A DNA stretch of 64,000 nucleotides from Adhaeribacter arboris (lineage in GTDB: Bacteria; Bacteroidota; Bacteroidia; Cytophagales; Hymenobacteraceae): NCBI RefSeq assembly GCF_003023845.1, contig NZ_PYFT01000002.1:124001-188000 (forward strand), read 5' to 3'. Each line of letters starts with the position of its first letter. The first letter of the stretch is position 1. Position numbers and translations under genes: made by a program. Under the pieces are notes generated by a model. The model did not search any database. It was not told the origin of the DNA and saw only the letters and a program-made list of their open reading frames with translations. This document shows, one piece after another, positions 63,130 to 64,000 of this stretch.

Positions 63130-64000
63130 TTAATTTATACTGGTAATTGGAATTTGGACAGTTATCTGGGTACCTTTACCGCCGGCGGGAGTGTTTATGG
63201 CAAAGGTACCATTCAATAGTTTTATCCGATCCTGAATAGTACGAAGCCCAATACCACTCTTTTTACCAGGTTCTGGGTTTATTCCTTTGCCATTATCGCG
63301 TACTTTCAGGATTAATTCGCCCTCTTCCTGCATTAGCAGAATATCAACACTAGTCGCCTCGGCGTGTTTGGTTACGTTGGTTAGCAATTCCTGGCAGATG
63401 CGGTACATAGCCAGTTCCAGGTAAGATTCCAGCGGGTATTCCATTTCCTCCGCATCGCAATTTACCTCGATTGAACTCTGTCTGTATTGTTTGCATAAAT
63501 CCTCTACCGCTCTGGTCAAGCCGAAATCCTTTAGTACAATTGGCACTAACTCGTGCGATACCCTCCTGGTTTCCTGAATAGCTTCATCCAGTAGTTTTTT
63601 GGTAATTTTTATTATATCGGATGACACGTGCGGAGCCACCTGGTCCAGATTCAGTTTCGTGGCGTACAACAGCTGACCTACCCCGTTGTGTAAAGATTCG
63701 GAAATCCGGCTACGCTCTTCTTCCTGAGCAGCCAGAATACCCAGCAACAAGGCTTTTTGCTGATTCAGCCGCATCTGCAGGTTTTCTTCTTCCAGGCGTT
63801 TTACTTCCGAAATATCCAGATCAATGCCTAATACTTTAAGGGGTTCTCCTTGTTCGTTGCGCAGCACCACGGCTTTAATCCGGAAGGTAAGTACCTGGCC
63901 GCTTACCCGCAGGCGCAGCGTTTCCTCTAAGGGTTCATGTTTTTCCCGCAAATGATTTACCACCCGCTGCGCAATAGGTTGATCTTCTTCTATTACGTAT
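63130..64000 (-). CDS. PAS / HisKA_3 sensor histidine kinase, truncated by the window edge
   Basis: The frame continues without a stop to the end of the window (the GTG at 63963 is not a start; upstream codons give Y-V-I-E-E-D-Q-P-I-A-Q-R). The visible part has the end of a PAS domain (L-K-V-L-G-I-D-L-D-I-S-E), a short coiled linker, a HisKA_3 dimerisation domain with the phospho-acceptor His in R-I-S-E-S-L-H-N-G-V-G-Q-L-L, and an HATPase with the N-box Q-E-L-L-T-N-V-T-K-H-A and D-N-G-K-G and G-I-G-L-R-T-I-Q-D-R. This is the NarL-type kinase family, so a LuxR/NarL response regulator is likely nearby outside the window. It is probably a PAS-sensing cytoplasmic kinase. Confidence 0.9.
   Translation of the reverse strand, partial: YVIEEDQPIAQRVVNHLREKHEPLEETLRLRVSGQVLTFRIKAVVLRNEQGEPLKVLGIDLDISEVKRLEEENLQMRLNQQKALLLGILAAQEEERSRISESLHNGVGQLLYATKLNLDQVAPHVSSDIIKITKKLLDEAIQETRRVSHELVPIVLKDFGLTRAVEDLCKQYRQSSIEVNCDAEEMEYPLESYLELAMYRICQELLTNVTKHAEATSVDILLMQEEGELILKVRDNGKGINPEPGKKSGIGLRTIQDRIKLLNGTFAINTPAGGKGTQITVQIPITSIN

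Overview
The window looks like a chromosome segment from a Bacteroidota bacterium of the Cytophagia, most likely near Hymenobacteraceae (an Adhaeribacter-like organism). This placement rests on gene content, not on a search. Four large exported proteins end in type IX secretion (T9SS) type A sorting domains. There is a one-piece hybrid two-component regulator with Reg_prop/Y_Y_Y sensor and AraC output. A TTG / TAnnTTTG promoter, typical of Bacteroidota, precedes a toxin-antitoxin operon. Paired RHS proteins include a DUF6443 member.

Layout. 0.6-11.5 kb: a DUF3800 protein, an S74-type T9SS protein, an AraC remnant, a 13-repeat GloVer/malectin T9SS protein, an alpha/beta hydrolase with its AraC regulator, and an SRPBCC protein. 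11.6-18.1 kb: an LRR/Ig/PKD T9SS protein downstream of the hybrid regulator. 18.1-22.7 kb: a MliC-like lipoprotein, a lipoprotein hydrolase, a small membrane protein, and a manganese catalase interrupted by an in-frame TAG. 23-26 kb: a DUF4160 / DUF2442-HTH pair, two STAS-like proteins and a serine recombinase. 26.1-27.8 kb: an IS1182-like element. 28.2-35.9 kb: an S8 protease convergent with a 2114-residue DUF11/T9SS protein. 36.7-40.3 kb: a frameshifted response regulator, two more STAS-like proteins and an esterase. 40.3-42.4 kb: a glycoside hydrolase fragment cut by an IS3-family element. 43.1-53.4 kb: two RHS shell proteins and a coiled-coil/beta-barrel protein in one run. 53.5-63.1 kb: an accessory island with a 211-bp deletion derivative of the IS1182-like element, a membrane coiled-coil protein, a divergent TIR-domain effector, a second DUF3800 protein, two inverted serine recombinases around a perfect palindrome, a DsbD-N-like protein, HigBA and a second full IS1182-like copy. 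63.1-64 kb: a histidine kinase that runs off the window.

Main results of the hunt. (1) A roughly 155-bp intergenic repeat unit occurs four times. One copy is empty (18.6 kb) and three are occupied, at the same internal position, by the IS1182-like element or its deletion derivative. The distance from the junction to a conserved 40-bp inverted-repeat block is 70, 70, 69 and 70 bp. (2) A perfect 38-bp palindrome with a 2-bp CT centre lies between two inverted serine recombinases, with a degenerate second copy 2.1 kb away; the two bracket the DUF3800 gene. (3) A TIR-domain effector is divergent from an uncharacterised membrane coiled-coil protein, a plausible defence locus. (4) An RHS pair with a third exported beta-barrel protein may be a surface or toxin-delivery system. 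(5) Six genes are broken by stops, frameshifts or truncation, and four of those are single-base lesions that could be real or sequencing errors.
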